Source of the DNA: Candidatus Shapirobacteria bacterium
Lineage (GTDB): Bacteria; Patescibacteriota; Microgenomatia; UBA12405; JAHJSD01
Direction of reading: 5' to 3'
Length of the DNA: 23,551 nucleotides
NCBI GenBank assembly: GCA_027021145.1
Contig: JALUUX010000089.1
Location: forward strand, 1-23,551
Both the position numbers and the translations under genes were made by a program. This document shows positions 22,919 through 23,551 of the stretch, in pieces. How positions within the stretch are numbered: the stretch's first letter is position 1; each line of letters opens with the position of its first letter. Under the pieces are notes generated by a model that saw only the letters and a program-made list of their open reading frames with translations, was not told the DNA's origin and ran no database searches.

Positions 22919-23134
22919 ATGGTCAAGAACAAGCGGCGGCTGCGGCTGGATGATCTCCCTGATCTGTTGACGCCTCGAGAAGTAGCTGAACTCCTTCGGG
23001 TTTCAATTATCACCATCAAGCGTTGGGGCAAACAGGGCAAACTACCAGCTATTCGAATTAACAAGCGCGGTGACCGGCGCTATCGCCGCGAGGTGGTCTT
23101 ACGCCTTCTTGGGATTGATCCGAATAAAACTTAA
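22919..23134 (+). CDS. Excisionase/MerR-type helix-turn-helix DNA-binding protein
   Basis: A 71-aa protein consisting almost wholly of one HTH_17 (excisionase-family) domain. After a basic start come LLTPREVAELLRVSIITIKR (the HTH), then WGKQGKLPAIRINKRGDRRY (the wing) and a short helix. It should bind DNA as a small regulator. No integrase or phage genes are nearby, so an excisionase role is not supported. The start at 22919 rather than 22904 is chosen because the upstream ATG lies in the -10 box. It is 10 bp from the palindromic element. Confidence 0.85.
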   Translation: MVKNKRRLRLDDLPDLLTPREVAELLRVSIITIKRWGKQGKLPAIRINKRGDRRYRREVVLRLLGIDPNKT

Positions 23135-23143
23135 CCTCCGACC

Positions 23144-23208
23144 AAAATTGGTGCCGATCGGCACCAATTTTTGAATTCAAAATTTACTGCCGATCGGCCG
23201 GGATTTTT
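23144..23208. repeat. Double-palindrome element, copy 3
   Basis: In order: AAAATT, GGTGCCGATCGGCACC, TTTTTGAATTCAAAA centre, ACTGCCGATCGGCCGG, ATTTTT. It sits between the stop of the HTH gene and the convergent glycosyltransferase gene, whose stop codon and last eight codons it supplies. It is nearly identical to the copy at 7584. Confidence 0.9.
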
Positions 23209-23551
23209 GCCTCGTTATAGGATAATACTAGTCGGATAAAATGGATTAGATTTAGCTGACGCCGCCAGCGCCAGGGTTGGCGAATTAAACGATAGAGCCA
23301 CTCTAAACCCATTTGGCGCCAGCGGCATGGAGCTCGAGGAACTACCCCGGCCAAATAATCAAAAGCGCCTCCCACACCTATAGCTAGTTTTACTGGTAGC
23401 TTAGGCAAATTGCGCTGAATCCATGCCTCCTGTTTTTTCATTCCGTAAGCGACAAAGAGCAGATCAATTGGTCCGCCTAATTTCTGGGCTGCCTTTTTAA
23501 TCGCTGCCAGAGTTTGTTTATCCCCAGCTGGCGAACCATCGCCGGCAAAAG
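23184..23551 (-). CDS. WecG/TagA/CpsF-family glycosyltransferase, C-terminal part
   Basis: About 121 C-terminal residues are seen; the gene continues past the right edge. Family words: FAGDGSPAGDKQT, LLFVAYGMKKQEAWIQRN, LAIGVGGAFDYLAGVVPRAP, and GLEWLYRLIRQPWRWRR. Enzymes of this family (GT26) transfer N-acetylmannosamine-type sugars to lipid-linked intermediates in teichoic acid or surface polysaccharide synthesis, at the cytoplasmic membrane. The last residues (AKIPADRQ) and the TAA are encoded by the dispersed palindromic element. An internal ATG at 23441 is not the start, because the family sequence continues upstream of it. Confidence 0.9.
   Translation of the reverse strand, partial: FAGDGSPAGDKQTLAAIKKAAQKLGGPIDLLFVAYGMKKQEAWIQRNLPKLPVKLAIGVGGAFDYLAGVVPRAPCRWRQMGLEWLYRLIRQPWRWRRQLNLIHFIRLVLSYNEAKIPADRQ

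Noticed and set aside
22904..23134. Excisionase of an integrated element
   Set aside because: No integrase, attachment-site repeats or phage genes are in the window; the HTH family is also common among ordinary regulators.

Overview
The window looks like part of a Candidate Phyla Radiation (Patescibacteria-type) genome, though the exact lineage cannot be fixed from it. The reasons are: a single-copy RecR, an M18 aminopeptidase, a DUF5667 protein, a small four-helix-bundle (S23-type) gene, a very large Kelch/fibronectin-type surface protein, a DUF362 protein with a dockerin-like tail, very short intergenic gaps, and many orphan small membrane proteins. UGA acts as stop (for example in the 109-aa and 79-aa genes), so this is not one of the recoded CPR groups. 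There are no rRNA or tRNA genes, CRISPR arrays or transposases.

Layout. At 1-5021, all on the minus strand: DUF5667 protein (cut by the window edge), nucleotidyltransferase, M18 aminopeptidase, recR, a four-helix-bundle gene inside inverted A/T-rich repeats, and trxB. At 5055-6439, minus strand: three small genes of unknown function, one with a structured, terminator-containing leader. At 6494-8955, plus strand: miaB without its TRAM domain, then the rplJ-rplL operon with a clear promoter, an L10-type attenuator leader and a strong terminator. At 21224-8966, minus strand: a six-gene, essentially gapless operon of about 12.3 kb. It encodes a winged-helix-like protein, a 2381-aa Kelch/FN3 surface protein, an ABC ATPase, a MacB/FtsX-type permease, a DUF362-dockerin protein and a small membrane protein. 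At 21437-23551: a D-2-hydroxyacid dehydrogenase, a small membrane protein that overlaps it tail to tail, an excisionase-type HTH protein, and the C-terminal part of a WecG/TagA-family glycosyltransferase.

Three things stand out at DNA level. First, a roughly 65-bp double-palindrome element (two GCCGATCGGC arms around TTTTGAATTCAAAA) occurs at three gene ends. It supplies the stop codons or last codons of neighbouring genes, and half of it lies in frame inside trxB. Second, at least eight genes have a -10 box only 7-10 nt before the start codon, which predicts leaderless mRNAs. This pattern also resolves disputed starts (M18, HTH protein). Third, the rplJ leader contains a perfect 9-bp antiterminator that competes with a 7-bp terminator stem.

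The large operon is the best candidate for an undescribed system. It links a probable cell-surface propeller/FN3 protein, a MacB-like ABC pair and a surface DUF362-dockerin protein through start-stop overlaps, which suggests a co-produced envelope assembly or export apparatus. Its function is inference.
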